From an uncultured Paracoccaceae bacterium (GTDB taxonomy: Bacteria > Pseudomonadota > Alphaproteobacteria > Rhodobacterales > Rhodobacteraceae), in the NCBI GenBank assembly GCA_947500055.1, contig CANMQO010000004.1:124001-188000 (forward strand): a stretch of DNA of 64,000 nt, given 5' to 3'. The first letter of the stretch is position 1. Every line of letters begins with the position of its first letter. Of the stretch, positions 16,692 through 26,468 are shown piece after piece. Made by a program: the position numbers and the translations under genes. The notes beneath the pieces were generated by a model. That model did no database searches. It had not been told where the DNA came from and saw only the letters and a program-made list of their open reading frames with translations.

Positions 16692-19499
16692 ATGGCAGCG
16701 TCCCGGATTACGGCCGTGCTTGGCCCGACCAACACTGGCAAGACACACTATGCGATTGAACGGATGCTGTCCTATCGCACCGGTGTCATTGGCCTGCCGC
16801 TGCGCCTTTTGGCGCGCGAGGTTTATGACCGAATTGTTGCGGTGCGTGGCCCTTCGGTTGTGGCATTGGTTACCGGAGAGGAGCGGATCGTGCCGCCACG
16901 CGCGGCCTATTGGGTCTGCACGGTTGAGGCGATGCCGGAGGGGATGGGCTGCGATTTTCTGGCGATTGACGAGATCCAGCTTTGTGCAGACCCCGAACGT
17001 GGCCATGTGTTTACCGACCGACTGCTGCGCGCGCGTGGCCTGCACGAGACCCTGTTTTTGGGCGCGGAAACGATGCGGAGCGCAATTGCCGCGATGGTGC
17101 CAGAGGCGCAATTCATGCGCCGCGACCGGATGTCCCAATTAACCTATTCAGGTTCGAAAAAGATAAGCCGGATGCCCGCGAGATCCGCAATCGTCGGGTT
17201 TTCGGTTGAAAATGTCTATGCGATTGCGGAGCTTTTGCGCCGCACAAAAGGTGGTGCTGCCGTGGTGATGGGCGCGCTTTCCCCACGCACGCGCAATGCC
17301 CAGGTCGAGATGTATCAGAACGGCGACGTTGATTATCTGGTGGCCACAGATGCGATTGGTATGGGGCTGAACCTTGATATCAGCCATGTTGCCTTTTCCT
17401 CACTGACGAAGTTTGACGGGCACCGCATGCGCCATTTGCAACCCGAAGAACTGGCCCAGATTGCGGGCCGCGCCGGCCGTCATATGGAGAACGGTACATT
17501 TGGCGTGACAGGGGAGGCCCCGCCCTTGGACGATGCCGTCGCGGAAGCGATTTGCGATCACAAGTTTCAGCCGGTCAAGAAACTGCAATGGCGCAACAGC
17601 GACCTGCAATTCGGATCAATCCGTCGATTGATGCAAAATCTGGAACAACGCACGGATGATATCTGGCTGACCCGGGTGCGTGAAAGCGATGATCTGCGTG
17701 CGCTGAAGGCCCTGGCGGAAGACGCTGCGGTGGCTGCCCGTGCCACCGATGGCCCATCGGTGAAGCTGTTGTGGGATGTCTGCAGGGTGCCGGATTTTCG
17801 CGGGATTTCCGCTGGTGAGCATGCCGGTCTGCTGACACAGATTTTCACGGATCTGCACCAACTTGGGCATGTTGACGCCAATTGGTTTGCCTTGCAGGTG
17901 AAACGGATTGACCGCAGCGATGGCGACATTGATACGCTATCCAAGAGACTGGCCTATATCCGCACCTGGACCTACGTGGCGCAACGCAAGGGTTGGCTGG
18001 TTGACGAATCTCATTGGCGCGAAGAGACCCGCGCGGTAGAAGACCGATTATCAGATGCACTTCATGGTGCATTGACCCAAAGATTTGTGGACCGGCGGAC
18101 CAGCATTCTGCTTCGCCGGCTCAAGCAGAAGGAGAGCCTTGTGGCTGACGTGAACGACAAGGGTGAAGTGACCGTTGAAGGCGAATTTGTCGGACGGTTG
18201 GAGGGGTTCCGTTTCCGGATGGATAAGGCGGGCAGCCCTGATGAGGCCAAGACATTGCGCCAGGCCTCGGTCGCGGCATTGGTTCCGCAATTCCATTTGC
18301 GTGCCGACCGGTTCTATAACGCCCCGGACCCCGAGATTGATTTTACCGAACAGGGTGGATTGATGTGGGGCGATCAGGCGGTGGGCAAGCTGGTTGCCGG
18401 TGCCGACCCGTTCAAGCCCGGTGTCGAAGCCTTTGTCGATGATGAGGCCGGTCCCGATGTGGCCGCCAAGGTGCAACGCCGTTTACAGCATTTCATTGAT
18501 CGCAAGATTGCTGCGGGTTTTGAAGGGCTGCTGGCCCTGAAAAACGACGAGACATTGGAAGGTGCCGCCAAGGGCTTTGCTTACCGGATGGCCGAAGGGT
18601 TCGGCATCATCCCGCGTGGTGAAGTCGCCGATGAGGTCAAGGCACTGGATCAGGATGCCCGTGGCGCGCTGCGCAAACATGGCGTGCGTTTCGGCCAGTT
18701 CACGATTTTCCAGCCGTTGCTGTTGAAACCGGCGCCCACGCGGCTGCGTCTGGTGTTGTGGTCCCTGATCAAGGGCTTGCAGGAATTCCCCGAAAGCCCA
18801 CCTCCCGGTCTGGTGACGGTCCCTGCATCCAAGGATGCCGCGCCGGGCTACTACGCCATGGCTGGTTACCGCGCCGCTGGCGAGAGGGCAATCCGTATCG
18901 ATATGTTGGAACGTCTAGCTGATATGCTGCGTGATCAAGACAGCCGGGGCGGGTTCGAAGCGAACACCGATATGCTGTCGATCACTGGCATGACGCTGGA
19001 TCAGTTTGCCGACCTGATGGCGGGTCTTGGCTACAAGGCGGAAAAAGGTGAACGTGAAAAGGTGAAGGCTGTTGCGACCGACGCGGTTGCTGCGCCGAGT
19101 GGTCAGAACGGTGATCCTGCGCCTGCGGTTCCACCCGCGGAAGTGCCGGACGATACACCTGTCGAAGCGCCGGTCGATGTGCCGCAGGAGACACCTGCGG
19201 AAACCCCGGTTGAGGTACCACCGGTGACGGATGCAGTGCCCACGGACGTGACGCTTGAGGTGGCCGATACCGGTCCGGAGATGGAGGTGTTTTATACCTT
19301 CACCTGGGGTGGCCGTGCCCCCCGCCAGGCCCGTCCGCAAGGTGACCGCCCGCGCGGCAAAGGTAAGCCAAAGGCCAAGGGCAAACCGGGTGGCGGTGGT
19401 GGCAAGCCGCAGAGATTCCAGGCAAGGCCGAAAAAGGAAAAGGCAATTGATCCGGACAATCCCTTTGCTGCTGCCTTGGCGGGGTTCAAGAAGGATTGA
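16692..19499 (+). CDS. Suv3-like RNA/DNA helicase
   Basis: The 935-aa protein has an N-terminal P-loop GPTNTGKTHYA (11-21), a DEIQ box near 95, and a helicase C domain with TDAIGMGLNLDI and AQIAGRAGRH, as in mitochondrial Suv3 and its alphaproteobacterial relatives. The C-terminal quarter is a Pro/Glu/Val/Thr-rich linker (about 800-870), then a Gly/Lys/Arg-rich tail likely to bind nucleic acid, and a final DPDNPFAAAL segment. GGGGA precedes the ATG. It is coupled to the S4 protein by a TTGA overlap, suggesting a shared RNA-related role. Confidence 0.92.
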   Translation: MAASRITAVLGPTNTGKTHYAIERMLSYRTGVIGLPLRLLAREVYDRIVAVRGPSVVALVTGEERIVPPRAAYWVCTVEAMPEGMGCDFLAIDEIQLCADPERGHVFTDRLLRARGLHETLFLGAETMRSAIAAMVPEAQFMRRDRMSQLTYSGSKKISRMPARSAIVGFSVENVYAIAELLRRTKGGAAVVMGALSPRTRNAQVEMYQNGDVDYLVATDAIGMGLNLDISHVAFSSLTKFDGHRMRHLQPEELAQIAGRAGRHMENGTFGVTGEAPPLDDAVAEAICDHKFQPVKKLQWRNSDLQFGSIRRLMQNLEQRTDDIWLTRVRESDDLRALKALAEDAAVAARATDGPSVKLLWDVCRVPDFRGISAGEHAGLLTQIFTDLHQLGHVDANWFALQVKRIDRSDGDIDTLSKRLAYIRTWTYVAQRKGWLVDESHWREETRAVEDRLSDALHGALTQRFVDRRTSILLRRLKQKESLVADVNDKGEVTVEGEFVGRLEGFRFRMDKAGSPDEAKTLRQASVAALVPQFHLRADRFYNAPDPEIDFTEQGGLMWGDQAVGKLVAGADPFKPGVEAFVDDEAGPDVAAKVQRRLQHFIDRKIAAGFEGLLALKNDETLEGAAKGFAYRMAEGFGIIPRGEVADEVKALDQDARGALRKHGVRFGQFTIFQPLLLKPAPTRLRLVLWSLIKGLQEFPESPPPGLVTVPASKDAAPGYYAMAGYRAAGERAIRIDMLERLADMLRDQDSRGGFEANTDMLSITGMTLDQFADLMAGLGYKAEKGEREKVKAVATDAVAAPSGQNGDPAPAVPPAEVPDDTPVEAPVDVPQETPAETPVEVPPVTDAVPTDVTLEVADTGPEMEVFYTFTWGGRAPRQARPQGDRPRGKGKPKAKGKPGGGGGKPQRFQARPKKEKAIDPDNPFAAALAGFKKD

Positions 19500-19867
19500 C
19501 CGACCCCCGTCCGACCATCCGGCTGGATAAATGGCTGTGGCAAGCGCGGTTTTTCAAATCGCGCAGCCTTGCCGCCGGGGTGGTCAGCGCCGGCAAGGTC
19601 AGGGTGGATAGCCAACCTGTCAGCAAACCGGCGCGGGCCGTGGGCCCCGGCGATGTGCTGACATTCGTTCAGGCACGCGAAACCAAGGTCGTGCGTATTC
19701 TGGCCTGTGGCGAAAGACGCGGACCGGCGCAGGAGGCGCAGGCGCTTTACGAGGATCTGACACCAGCCCCAAAAGAACGGCCGTCCGAAGCGCGGGGCGC
19801 CAACCCGCGCTACGAAAAGGGCGGACGCCCAACCAAAAAGGACCGGCGGGATATGGGGTTGGACTGA
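19496..19867 (+). CDS. S4 domain RNA-binding protein (Hsp15-like)
   Basis: The N-terminal S4 domain (IRLDKWLWQARFFKSRSLAA, then VNG-like GKVRVDSQPVSKPA) resembles ribosome-associated Hsp15. The C-terminus is basic (EKGGRPTKKDRRDMGLD). The start is a TTG overlapping the helicase stop. Hsp15 homologues bind stalled 50S subunits; that role is inferred here. Confidence 0.9.
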   Translation: MTDPRPTIRLDKWLWQARFFKSRSLAAGVVSAGKVRVDSQPVSKPARAVGPGDVLTFVQARETKVVRILACGERRGPAQEAQALYEDLTPAPKERPSEARGANPRYEKGGRPTKKDRRDMGLD

Positions 19868-19927
19868 GGCCGGTGGCGCAAGATCGATGCACTTTGCATC
19901 GCTCACACAGGGATTTTCCGCGATGAT

Positions 19928-22240
19928 TTAGTGATACAAAGCGCGGTTGTTCTTGACGTGCCGTGCGATCAGTTTCTGCGCCTTATGCCCCTTTGGGGTG
20001 AACAATGCGGTCGGACGCTGTGTAAAGGCCCGGTCGCCAAAAATCAGGGCAATCTCTTCGCGTGCGTCCGCAGTCAGCGCTTTCATCGCCTCTGTCCCGG
20101 TATAAAGTGTTTCGGCAAAGGCCCCATCGGCTTCGACAATCTCATGATCGTCACAAAGCACGTGAACATATGTGACTGTTTTGGCGTCCTCCAACACATC
20201 CACACCATCCAGACCCAACAGATGCTTGGCAGGGACAAAAACCTCTTCTGTATCAAACATCCTGATGGCGATTTTCGATTTTACAACGATACGGTGCTGC
20301 GGAGAGACGACCAGATCGCGGTGCGGTACGCCTTCGGCCAGCGCACCGGCGGCGATGCGAATGGGCTTCAATTTTGGGTGGGCGGCAAGGTCGGACGCGC
20401 TCAATTCGCGTGTGCCGATCCAGCGGATGGTTTGCAGGCCATTGTCGCGTGTCACCAGGCGGTCACCAACATTCAGTGTCTCAATAGCGCGATCCCCGTC
20501 AGCGGTTTTGATCATCGTGCCACCTGCGAAACAGACAATCAGGTCTTCAATCTCGGAAAAGTTGACGGTTTGCCCACTGTTATAAACTGCGGTCCCGCTC
20601 ACTGAATCGCCATCTGCATCTGTCGACTGGGTCAGGGTAAACCCGCCAAAACCGGTCAGATCCAGCGTATCATTGTCAACTCCGTCGGTTTCGTTGGTGG
20701 AGCCGTCGATCGTGATCGTTGTTGACCCACTACTGCTGGTCTGGGTGAAATCCAGGGTAAACGTGTCGGCGTCATCGCCGCCGGTCGCCGTATCACCGAC
20801 ACCAACTGTGATGGTATCTTCGCCACGGCCACCATCGATGGTGTCGTCGCCGTCGCCGCCGTCAATCGTGTCATCAAACGAAAGCCCGGCGATCAGCGTG
20901 TCATAATCAACGGGCGTGTAGGCGATGACACCACCAAGCGCTGTCAGTGTCGTGCCTGCAGGGATGGCGGGGCCGCCGATCTGGATAAGAACATAGCCGT
21001 CTTCAAGCGAAGCACTGTCGGCACCGGCGTCAGTGTCATTCAGATCGACATCGACGATTGCGAAATTGTAAACGGTGCCGGAGCTATCCTGAAAGGTTTG
21101 GGTGAAATCAATATAAGCGTCGTATTCAACACCATTGATTTCAATTGATTGGGTTGCGTCGGTGGAGACGTCATTTTGTGCGCCATCAAAATCGCCGGAG
21201 AGCGTCTGATCATTGTCAAGAAACCGGACTGAAACAGGGCCAGTTGTGAACTCCATCGCGCTGACATTGCCGAATCCAAAGTCGCCGGTACCGGTGATAT
21301 TGAAGTTCTCGCCCACGATGTAAGCGTTGCCTGCGTAGAAATATTCGTTGCCTGCACCCGGATCATCGGACTCGTCACCAAAAATCGTGTCATCGCCAGT
21401 CCCACCGGTGATGATATCATCACCAATCCCGCCTGCGATCGTGTCGTCTCCGGCATCTCCGGCAAGCGTGTCGTTTCCGCCATTCCCGTCGATGTCATCA
21501 TTGCCGTCGCCGCCATTGATCGTGTCATCGCCCTCGACACCTGCAGATTGACCAGTTGTTGAATATCCAGGGCCGGGCGGCATGCCGATCATGCCGCTAT
21601 CATTGAGGTTTGTTGTAACCCCTCCTGTATCGGGGCCGCTGACGGTGGAACTGAGTGTATCACCACCACCATTTTCCCAATACCGGATCTGGATAGTGTA
21701 GGTTTCGTTACTGTCGAGTGTGACTTGGCCAGACCGTGTTACCGGCCCCTGGTGGAAGTCGTTGTTCATGAAGTCCGCGGTGCTGCCACCCTGGGTGAAC
21801 GTCAGCGGATTTCCCAGACTGTCAAAAATCTGGATCGTTGACCCATCATCTGATTGGGTGGCGAAAGTATAGGTGCCGCCCGCGGTAACATTCAGCGTGC
21901 TGGTGTAGATAACGCCAAAATCTTCGGGGTTACCGGAGGTGCCCCGGACCGTATTGGTCAGTGTGGATTCGTCAAAATCAGTGACATAGCCTGATCCCGT
22001 GCGCTCGCTTGGGTCGTCACCAAAATCGAACGCCTGACCGTTGGCAGAAGAAAAATCATGATCGAAGGTCTCATAATGCCAGGCACCTGTAACGGGTCCA
22101 TCGCCTCGCAACACATCTGCGCCGTCGCCACCATTGATGGTGTCGTCCCCAAAGCCACCGGTTAACTGGTCGCTGGCGCTTGTCCCAGTGATCGTTTGGC
22201 CACCCTCGGTGGCCGGATTGGTGCTGTCGTTATCGGCCAT
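19928..22240 (-). CDS. large PA14/RTX/Hint-domain protein, probably exported by type I secretion
   Basis: The 770-aa protein has no signal peptide and is very acidic. In order: RTX-like nonapeptides near 25-50 ([17 protein letters not shown]), a PA14-like domain (about 55-215), an RTX array (about 235-290), a beta-rich segment (about 300-460), more RTX repeats (465-500), and a Hint domain from about 570 with Cys in VCFAGGT and a late His in [16 protein letters not shown] repeats bind calcium outside the cell. Hint domains of this bacterial type are often autoproteolytic. It sits opposed to its neighbours between the S4 and fdxA genes. No secretion genes are adjacent. Confidence 0.88.
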   Translation of the reverse strand: MADNDSTNPATEGGQTITGTSASDQLTGGFGDDTINGGDGADVLRGDGPVTGAWHYETFDHDFSSANGQAFDFGDDPSERTGSGYVTDFDESTLTNTVRGTSGNPEDFGVIYTSTLNVTAGGTYTFATQSDDGSTIQIFDSLGNPLTFTQGGSTADFMNNDFHQGPVTRSGQVTLDSNETYTIQIRYWENGGGDTLSSTVSGPDTGGVTTNLNDSGMIGMPPGPGYSTTGQSAGVEGDDTINGGDGNDDIDGNGGNDTLAGDAGDDTIAGGIGDDIITGGTGDDTIFGDESDDPGAGNEYFYAGNAYIVGENFNITGTGDFGFGNVSAMEFTTGPVSVRFLDNDQTLSGDFDGAQNDVSTDATQSIEINGVEYDAYIDFTQTFQDSSGTVYNFAIVDVDLNDTDAGADSASLEDGYVLIQIGGPAIPAGTTLTALGGVIAYTPVDYDTLIAGLSFDDTIDGGDGDDTIDGGRGEDTITVGVGDTATGGDDADTFTLDFTQTSSSGSTTITIDGSTNETDGVDNDTLDLTGFGGFTLTQSTDADGDSVSGTAVYNSGQTVNFSEIEDLIVCFAGGTMIKTADGDRAIETLNVGDRLVTRDNGLQTIRWIGTRELSASDLAAHPKLKPIRIAAGALAEGVPHRDLVVSPQHRIVVKSKIAIRMFDTEEVFVPAKHLLGLDGVDVLEDAKTVTYVHVLCDDHEIVEADGAFAETLYTGTEAMKALTADAREEIALIFGDRAFTQRPTALFTPKGHKAQKLIARHVKNNRALYH

Positions 22241-22502
22241 TTGTCATTTTCCCTTGCAGGCTTTGCGAGACCTTACATCAAAATTATCGTTGCGAGAAGT
22301 CTAACGAACCGCTGATCGTTAACGGGCGGGCCGTTCCTGTGGAACGGCGTTCCTGCAATTCACTATCAATGGGGATCGGTGGCCGCTGATCACTTGATAT
22401 TGTAGGATATCGTGACGCAGTTGCGTGTCCAATTCCCTTTCGATCTTGAATGCTGTTTCGGTCTGGCATAGCTACCGGTCGTTAGCTAGCCGGAATGACC
22501 CC

Positions 22503-22838
22503 ATGACCTATATCGTCAACGATAATTGTATCGCCTGCAAATATACCGACTGTGTCGAAGTATGCCCCGTGGATTGTTTCTATGAGGGTGAGAATATGCT
22601 GGTGATCCATCCTGACGAATGTATCGATTGTGGGGTGTGTGAACCTGAATGCCCTGCCGACGCGATCCGTCCCGACACCGAGCCGGACATGGAGAAATGG
22701 GTGGAGTTCAACCGCAAATATTCCGAGATGTGGCCGGTGATCATTACCAAGAAAGATCCGTTGCCCAATGCCGACGAGATGGATGGCAAGGAAGGCAAGA
22801 TGGAACTGTTTTCGGAAGGTGCCGGTGAAGGCGGTTGA
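22503..22838 (+). CDS. fdxA: seven-iron ferredoxin FdxA
   Basis: The 111-aa protein has the [3Fe-4S][4Fe-4S] pattern of Azotobacter FdI: Cys9, Cys17 and Cys50 for the 3Fe cluster and Cys21, Cys40, Cys43 and Cys46 for the 4Fe cluster, with a free Cys25. It ends in an acidic tail of usual length. An in-frame ATG 78 bp upstream is rejected because the family starts MTYIV. Synteny with CarD downstream is typical of Rhodobacterales. Confidence 0.96.
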   Translation: MTYIVNDNCIACKYTDCVEVCPVDCFYEGENMLVIHPDECIDCGVCEPECPADAIRPDTEPDMEKWVEFNRKYSEMWPVIITKKDPLPNADEMDGKEGKMELFSEGAGEGG

Positions 22839-23039
22839 TTCGGTGAGGTTTGACACCTGCTAACCCCTTGTTTTATCGACATAACGCCGTGCTTTCGGAA
22901 GGCGCCTTTTTGTGCTATGATATTGGCAATGTTGCGAACAAGTTGATCGATACAAAGCACGACAATGCCCGACGGTGATGTGAAATCGCCGCCGGTTTTT
23001 TGTCGCTTGTTTGTATGAGATTGTCAGGAAAGGACGATC

Positions 23040-23546
23040 ATGAGTAAGAAGAAAAACGAATTCAGCCCAGAGCAGTTTGTCGTCTACCCGGCCCATGGTG
23101 TGGGCAAGATTGTGTCGGTCGAGACGCAGGAAGTCGCCGGGTTTGAGCTGGAACTGTTTGTCATCGCCTTCGAGAAGGACAAGATGACGTTGCGGGTTCC
23201 AACCCATAAGGCCACCGAGGTTGGCATGCGCGCCCTGGCGACCCCCGATGTGGTGAGCCACGCGATGAAAACCCTGCGCGGCAAGGCCAAGGTGAAAAAG
23301 GCCATGTGGTCACGCCGGGCGCAGGAATATGAGCAGAAAATCAACTCCGGCGACCTGATCGCCATTGCGGAGGTCGTTCGCGATCTGCATCGGCAGGATG
23401 ATCAGCGCGAGCAGAGCTATTCCGAGCGTCAGCTTTATGAAGCTGCACTTGAGCGTCTGACCCGCGAGATTGCGGCTGTTGCCGGTAATGACGAAAATGC
23501 CGCCGCGGCCGAAATTGATTCGGTTCTGGTTGGCCGCGCCGCCTGA
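23040..23546 (+). CDS. carD: CarD family transcriptional regulator
   Basis: CarD binds the RNA polymerase beta subunit and stabilises open complexes, often at rRNA promoters. The protein has the N-terminal RNA polymerase-interacting domain (FVVYPAHGVGKIVSVETQEV, LRVPTHKATEVGMRAL) and a helical C-terminal DNA-binding domain (AMWSRRAQEYEQKINSGDL). AGGA lies upstream of the ATG. The length of 168 aa is normal. Two hairpins follow the stop. Confidence 0.95.
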   Translation: MSKKKNEFSPEQFVVYPAHGVGKIVSVETQEVAGFELELFVIAFEKDKMTLRVPTHKATEVGMRALATPDVVSHAMKTLRGKAKVKKAMWSRRAQEYEQKINSGDLIAIAEVVRDLHRQDDQREQSYSERQLYEAALERLTREIAAVAGNDENAAAAEIDSVLVGRAA

Positions 23547-23588
23547 TCGGATTACACGCTGATAAAGCGTTATGCGAAAAACCTGAAT

Positions 23589-23631
23589 CACCTAACGCTG
23601 CCTGAAATCAAAGATTTCAACGCGTTAGGTG
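23589..23631. repeat. large two-tier hairpin downstream of carD
   Basis: CACCTAACGC (23589-23598) pairs with GCGTTAGGTG (23622-23631), and inside it GAAATC pairs with GATTTC across AAA. The two 10-nt arms are exact inverted repeats. It has no T-tract of its own and stands before the true terminator at 23672. Confidence 0.75.
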
Positions 23632-23671
23632 ATACGGGAGATCTCAGGTATTTCATCAAACGCTATAGTAC

Positions 23672-23701
23672 CGCGTCCCGGGTTCCGGGGCGCGTTTTTT
23701 T
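23672..23701 (+). terminator. factor-independent terminator of carD
   Basis: CGCGTCCCGG pairs with CCGGGGCGCG across GTT with one mismatch, followed by seven Ts. Confidence 0.88.
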
Positions 23702-23729
23702 AGCCTTGCCGGCTTCGACTTATCAGCCC

Positions 23730-24674
23730 CTATGTCGCGGCTTGCCCGCCCAACCAATTCAGGATTGCGCGGTTTGTTTCCTCGGGCATTTCCTGCTGAA
23801 TCCAATGACCGCAATTCAGGCTGACCACATCGACACGTGGAACAAACTCCGTCAGGTTTTCGGACTTCGGGATCATGTCACGGTCGCCATAGATCATGAG
23901 TGCGGGCTGCTGGATGATCGGGTTCACATTGGCCAGAATGTGCCAGTTTCGGTCGAGGTTCCTGTACCAGTTAATGCTGCTGGTGAAGCCCGTCGTTTCG
24001 AAGGCGGACACGAAAATTGCCAGTTCGTCGTCATGCATCAAAGGCGCGCCAAGCGGCGTTTCTGATTTGGCAAGATTGATCATCATCATGCCCGGTTCTG
24101 GCGGCGCAGGGGGAACGTTCTTGCGGAATATATTGCGCAGGAACCGGTACTTGTTTTCATCCAACACGGCATCCGCGACGCCCGGCTGCCGGTTGAAATG
24201 GACGAAGTAATGGTCACCGCCAAGAAATTCTTCCATGAAGGTGATCCATGGTTTTTCTGTGCGCGCCTGGTAGGGCAATGCGAGGTTGATGATCTTTTTC
24301 ACCCGGCCTGGATGCAATAGCGTCAGCCCCCAAATGACATTTGCGCCCCAATCATGGCCAACAAAGATCGCGTCTTGGTATCCGTAGTGATCAAGAAGCG
24401 CGACGAGATCGCCGGATAATTGTTCAATGTCGTAAGCTGTAACCTCCTCCGGGCAGGTGGAGTTGCCATATCCCCGCTGGTTTGGGACGATGACGTGATA
24501 GCCTGCGGCGGCAAGGGCGGGCACCTGATACCGCCAGGAAAAGGCATGCTCTGGCCAACCGTGGCAGAGCACAATCGGGTGTCCGATGTTTTCCTGACCG
24601 GCCTCAAAGACCTCAAGCTCAATTCCATTCACTGAAACAAGTGTGGGCGTTGGAAATTCGACCTGGTGGGACAT
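23730..24674 (-). CDS. epoxide hydrolase-like alpha/beta hydrolase
   Basis: The 314-aa protein has the oxyanion motif HGWPEHAFSWRYQ (about 39-51), nucleophile motif GHDWGANVIWG (Asp near 110) and a cap-domain SINWYRN that supplies a Tyr in epoxide hydrolases. The late catalytic Asp and His are in YGDRDMI and NCGHWIQQEMP. A haloalkane dehalogenase or other Asp-nucleophile hydrolase is the alternative. AAGGAGAAAG precedes the start. It is divergent from a WYL regulator and shares a 25-bp operator with it. Confidence 0.9.
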   Translation of the reverse strand: MSHQVEFPTPTLVSVNGIELEVFEAGQENIGHPIVLCHGWPEHAFSWRYQVPALAAAGYHVIVPNQRGYGNSTCPEEVTAYDIEQLSGDLVALLDHYGYQDAIFVGHDWGANVIWGLTLLHPGRVKKIINLALPYQARTEKPWITFMEEFLGGDHYFVHFNRQPGVADAVLDENKYRFLRNIFRKNVPPAPPEPGMMMINLAKSETPLGAPLMHDDELAIFVSAFETTGFTSSINWYRNLDRNWHILANVNPIIQQPALMIYGDRDMIPKSENLTEFVPRVDVVSLNCGHWIQQEMPEETNRAILNWLGGQAAT

Positions 24675-24718
24675 AGCACTTTCTCCTTGTTGGCAAGTCT
24701 GAGGAGTGGGTAAAACCT

Positions 24719-24743
24719 AATAGTGCCAAAATTTGACACTATT
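24719..24743. promoter_or_regulatory. 25-bp inverted-repeat operator between hydrolase and WYL regulator
   Basis: AATAGTGCCAAA and TTTGACACTATT are inverted repeats of 12 bp with a single central A and one mismatch. The site lies 18 bp upstream of the WYL regulator and 44 bp upstream of the divergent hydrolase, so one regulator dimer could control both genes. Confidence 0.75.
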
Positions 24744-24761
24744 ATGTGGTGACTTGACGAA

Positions 24762-25481
24762 ATGAATATTCGCATCCGACAAGACGCCATCATTCGCAGC
24801 CTGCGCCGCAACGGAACGTCAACCATTGCAGTCATCGCGCAGGATGTTGGCGCGTCGCGACGCACCATCCTGCGGGACATCGCGGTATTGCGGGATGAAG
24901 GATTTGTCATCCATTCGGAGCCGGGTCGCGGCGGTGGTCTGTATCTTGATCCGCAATCTGTTCAGACCACGGCGCGTTTATCGGTCGCCGAAGTCTTTGC
25001 GCTTCTGATCAGTGTTGCGAGTATGCGCGCTGCCGGGATACTGCCATTTTCGGGCCTTGCGGATGCCGGGCTTGCCAAGATCGAGAAAGCGCTGCCGTCT
25101 GACAAGGTTAGGGATTTGCGCCGTTTCCTGGATAGTCTTTATGTCGGGGCGCTTGCGCCGCAGGTCGACCTATCCGATATGGGGAGGATGGACCCCGCGC
25201 TACTGCCTGCATTTGAAACGGCGTTTTTGAAGCGGCACTGTTTGCAGTTCCATTATCGTGACGCGAAGGGCGCGGAAACGACCCGGCTGGTTGAGCCGCA
25301 AGCGATGCTGATCTTGCCGCCCCTTTGGTATCTGGTTGCCTGGGACCCGATGCGACAAGAGTTCCGGCATTTTCGCATGGATCGGATCAGCAAACCTGAA
25401 TATGTCGAGGGATCAAAATTTCGCCGGCGACATGTGCCATTTGAAGACAACGTTCGCCCAATCCGTCAGGCGTTTCCCTGA
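24762..25481 (+). CDS. WYL-domain transcriptional regulator with N-terminal HTH
   Basis: The N-terminal winged helix (about 1-60: RQDAIIRSLRRNGTSTIAVIAQDVGASRRTILRDI) is of the HTH_11/DeoR type. The C-terminal half carries the WYL domain (LQFHYRDAKGAETTRLVEPQAMLI, then WYLVAWDP), a ligand-sensing fold. It likely controls the divergent epoxide-hydrolase-like gene through the intervening palindrome. The ligand is unknown. Confidence 0.9.
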   Translation: MNIRIRQDAIIRSLRRNGTSTIAVIAQDVGASRRTILRDIAVLRDEGFVIHSEPGRGGGLYLDPQSVQTTARLSVAEVFALLISVASMRAAGILPFSGLADAGLAKIEKALPSDKVRDLRRFLDSLYVGALAPQVDLSDMGRMDPALLPAFETAFLKRHCLQFHYRDAKGAETTRLVEPQAMLILPPLWYLVAWDPMRQEFRHFRMDRISKPEYVEGSKFRRRHVPFEDNVRPIRQAFP

Positions 25482-25501
25482 AATTCGGGCAACAGGATGG
25501 T

Positions 25502-26299
25502 TTAGCCCGACTCAAAAAGATCCAGATCGCGCAAGCGCAGCCTTGGGTTTCGTAAAGTCCCGAAATCGTCGAAATTTGCCTTATGTGGGAAAAGCGCCAG
25601 ATATTGCGACAGCATATCCCCCCGTAATCCCAGTGAAAATGCAGTGCCGGGGTGCAGGCTCTCGATGTCGATCCCGTTCACTGTCAGCCGCTGATGCCCG
25701 GCAAAACCAAGCTGATACACGCGCACCGGCGCTGCCGGCCGCAATGCGATGAAGGCGTGCCCGTCCACAAAATCCCGTGCCGGGATGAATGCGGCCGTTG
25801 CACCTGTCAGGGCACGAATGCCATTGGCGCGGTGGTAAAGCCGAGCGGTGGGGCCAAGAACAAGGTCAGGTGATGGGCGGTGCAGTCCAAGCGCATCCGC
25901 CGTGATGCGGATCAACATGGAGTTGTCGGTGCTGGTCTCGACCTCGGCCGGATTCAATGTCATCGACCCGCGCCAAAGCAGGGTATCCAGGTCACCATTC
26001 GACACCCGGATCTTGTCACCGGGCAACAAATCTTCGACGGCCATGGGCCCATTTTCAGTTTGCAGTATTGCCCCATGTCCCAAGGCGCCAAATGCGTCCT
26101 CGAATGCTGGCAAGGCCGGTGCAAGGATAGTCATTTCCGCAATTTCAGAGCGGTCATCGATATAGGCGATATCATATTTGCGCATATGCGCTTTGTTGCG
26201 CTGTGGGCGTCTGCCTGTTCTGGCGTGTCGATCCATAAGGTCCGATCTATCCCGTGAATCTGCACCTGTTGGCCGTGCAGAGTGTGAGGTCGGTTCCAT
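25502..26299 (-). CDS. Hint-domain protein lacking the catalytic cysteine
   Basis: The protein aligns by eye with bacterial Hint_2 domains: GAILQTENGPMAVEDLLPGDKIRVSNG, then DLVLGPTARLYHR and an IPARDFVDGHAFI segment. Where the usual CFxxGT stands, this protein has ALGHGA, so the Cys nucleophile is missing and self-splicing is unlikely. The start at 26299 has AGGTGG upstream; an internal ATG (MRKYDIAYIDD) is an alternative. Its relation to the 770-aa Hint protein about 3 kb away is not shown. Confidence 0.75.
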   Translation of the reverse strand: MEPTSHSARPTGADSRDRSDLMDRHARTGRRPQRNKAHMRKYDIAYIDDRSEIAEMTILAPALPAFEDAFGALGHGAILQTENGPMAVEDLLPGDKIRVSNGDLDTLLWRGSMTLNPAEVETSTDNSMLIRITADALGLHRPSPDLVLGPTARLYHRANGIRALTGATAAFIPARDFVDGHAFIALRPAAPVRVYQLGFAGHQRLTVNGIDIESLHPGTAFSLGLRGDMLSQYLALFPHKANFDDFGTLRNPRLRLRDLDLFESG

Positions 26300-26468
26300 A
26301 CTGCCACCTAACGGTTTCACATCATCTGATTGGTTCTACCGACAACGTCCGGGGATGTTCGGCAGGGGCCTGATGCGTCAATTTTCGAACGATTGATCCG
26401 GCATGATTGAGGCTGCCAAACCAAGGTGAGCCGTCCCTGCAATGGGCAGGTTTTCAGCAGGCCGGGAT

